A stretch of 5,596 bases of DNA from Bacteroidota bacterium. Its GTDB lineage: Bacteria; Bacteroidota; Bacteroidia; Bacteroidales; JADFUO01. Positions 5,154 through 5,596 of the stretch are shown here, piece by piece; position 1 is the stretch's first letter, and each line of letters starts with the position of its first letter. A program made the position numbers and the translations under genes. The notes beneath the pieces are model-generated. The model was not told the origin of the DNA, ran no database searches, and saw nothing but the letters and a program-made list of their open reading frames with translations. Where the stretch lies: assembly GCA_015222115.1 (NCBI GenBank), contig JADFUO010000025.1, forward strand, positions 1 through 5,596, in the 5' to 3' direction.

Positions 5154-5161
5154 TATTTTTG
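5154..5161 (+). promoter_or_regulatory. Promoter -7 box of clpS
   Basis: TATTTTTG matches TAnnTTTG exactly and lies 20 nt before ATG 5182, a spacing close to that of the OsmC promoter. No clear -33 element at the usual distance is seen. The promoter sits immediately behind the NUDIX remnant. Confidence 0.55.
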
Positions 5162-5181
5162 TTTCCTTAATTTGTTAAAAA

Positions 5182-5454
5182 ATGGTTAAAGAAAAAGTTC
5201 AGGTTTTAAAAGACACAAAGGAAGATTTATCTGAAATTAAAGAACTTATTCTTTATAATGATGATTTTAATTCTTTTGATTTTGTTATTGAAACATTGAT
5301 TGACGTATGTGAACTTGATGCTCATCAGGCAGAGCAATGTACTTTGATTGTTCATTATAAAGGAAAATGTACCGTGAAATCAGGAACACATTATGAACTT
5401 AAACCGGTTTATGATGAAATGACAAACAGAACTCTTACTGTTTCAATTGAATAA
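5182..5454 (+). CDS. clpS: ClpS, adaptor of the ClpAP-type protease
   Basis: ClpS binds proteins with bulky hydrophobic N-terminal residues (N-degrons) and delivers them to the Clp ATPase-protease for degradation in the cytoplasm. The 90-residue protein has the family core: LYNDDFNSFDFVIETL (24-39), then the AEQCTLIVHYKGKC segment (50-63). Asn26, Asp27 and His58 align with the E. coli pocket residues Asn34, Asp35 and His66. The E. coli gatekeeper Met40 is replaced by Phe32. The N-terminal tail is about 23 residues, and the C-terminus (RTLTVSIE) is the final strand. The start ATG 5182 fits the family length and follows a promoter box. The next gene starts 35 nt downstream and may be co-transcribed. 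The partner ClpA/ClpC is not in the window. Confidence 0.95.
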   Translation: MVKEKVQVLKDTKEDLSEIKELILYNDDFNSFDFVIETLIDVCELDAHQAEQCTLIVHYKGKCTVKSGTHYELKPVYDEMTNRTLTVSIE

Positions 5455-5489
5455 TAAACTAAAATTCTTAAATCAAATACTTCATTAAA

Positions 5490-5596
5490 ATGACCTGGAC
5501 CGTTATAGCCGTATTGATTGTTGTCGGATTGATTTTTATAATCCTTGAAATATTGGTGATTCCCGGACATGCAGTATTCGGGATATTGGGATTCAT
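5490..5596 (+). CDS. NfeD-like membrane protein, N-terminal part (partial)
   Basis: The frame opens at ATG 5490 and is cut by the window edge after 35 codons. It begins MTWTVIAVLIVVGLIFIILE, a membrane helix, followed by ILVIPGHAVFGILGF. The pattern E-x-x-x-x-PG-x-x-x-x-G-x-x-G is typical of the NfeD family. These are membrane proteins usually encoded beside an SPFH/flotillin-like partner and thought to shape or stabilise membrane microdomains. The partner, if present, would lie outside the window. Only a short N-terminus is visible, so whether this is the short NfeD form or a longer one is unknown. It follows clpS by 35 nt on the same strand without a visible terminator. Confidence 0.75.
   Translation, partial: MTWTVIAVLIVVGLIFIILEILVIPGHAVFGILGF

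Overview
The window is AT-rich and comes from a member of the Bacteroidota. Three things support this. Perfect matches to the phylum's TAnnTTTG promoter box precede three transcription units. A predicted surface lipoprotein carries a Bacteroidota-type acidic export signal after its lipobox cysteine. The protein families themselves (BtuG-like propeller lipoprotein, Bacteroidota-style ClpS, Ycf48/Asp-box secreted protein) are typical of the group. No core marker is present to fix the genus.

Layout. (1) Positions 1-271, minus strand: N-terminus of a secreted Asp-box (Ycf48/BNR-like) protein, cut by the window edge. (2) Positions 272-955: a divergent intergenic region with a 14-bp tandem repeat, a promoter at 534-541 and a well-formed cobalamin riboswitch (549-728). 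It continues as an unusually long leader that holds a REP-like palindrome (835-889) and two short upstream ORFs. (3) Positions 956-3968: a TonB-dependent receptor (BtuB-like) overlapping by 41 nt a beta-propeller surface lipoprotein (BtuG-like). Together they look like an outer-membrane vitamin B12 capture and import pair under riboswitch control. (4) Positions 4003-4419: an OsmC/YhfA-type protein with its own promoter. (5) Positions 4420-5181: about 760 bp without an intact gene. It holds inverted repeats, short tandem repeats, and the last 37 codons of a CoA-pyrophosphatase-type NUDIX gene on the minus strand, which looks like a relic. (6) Positions 5182-5596: clpS, then the start of an NfeD-like membrane protein 35 nt downstream.

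How the genes work together. The surface lipoprotein would capture cobalamin and hand it to the TonB-dependent barrel. When B12 is abundant, the riboswitch would shut the pair off. No periplasmic or inner-membrane B12 transport gene (btuF, btuC, btuD) lies in the window. OsmC, ClpS and NfeD are unrelated housekeeping or stress genes. I see no CRISPR array, tRNA, rRNA or intact transposase. The B12 module is a known type of system. The less ordinary signals are the long, interrupted leader between riboswitch and receptor, the non-ATG receptor start, the C-terminal extension of the receptor, and the repeat-rich scar containing the NUDIX remnant.
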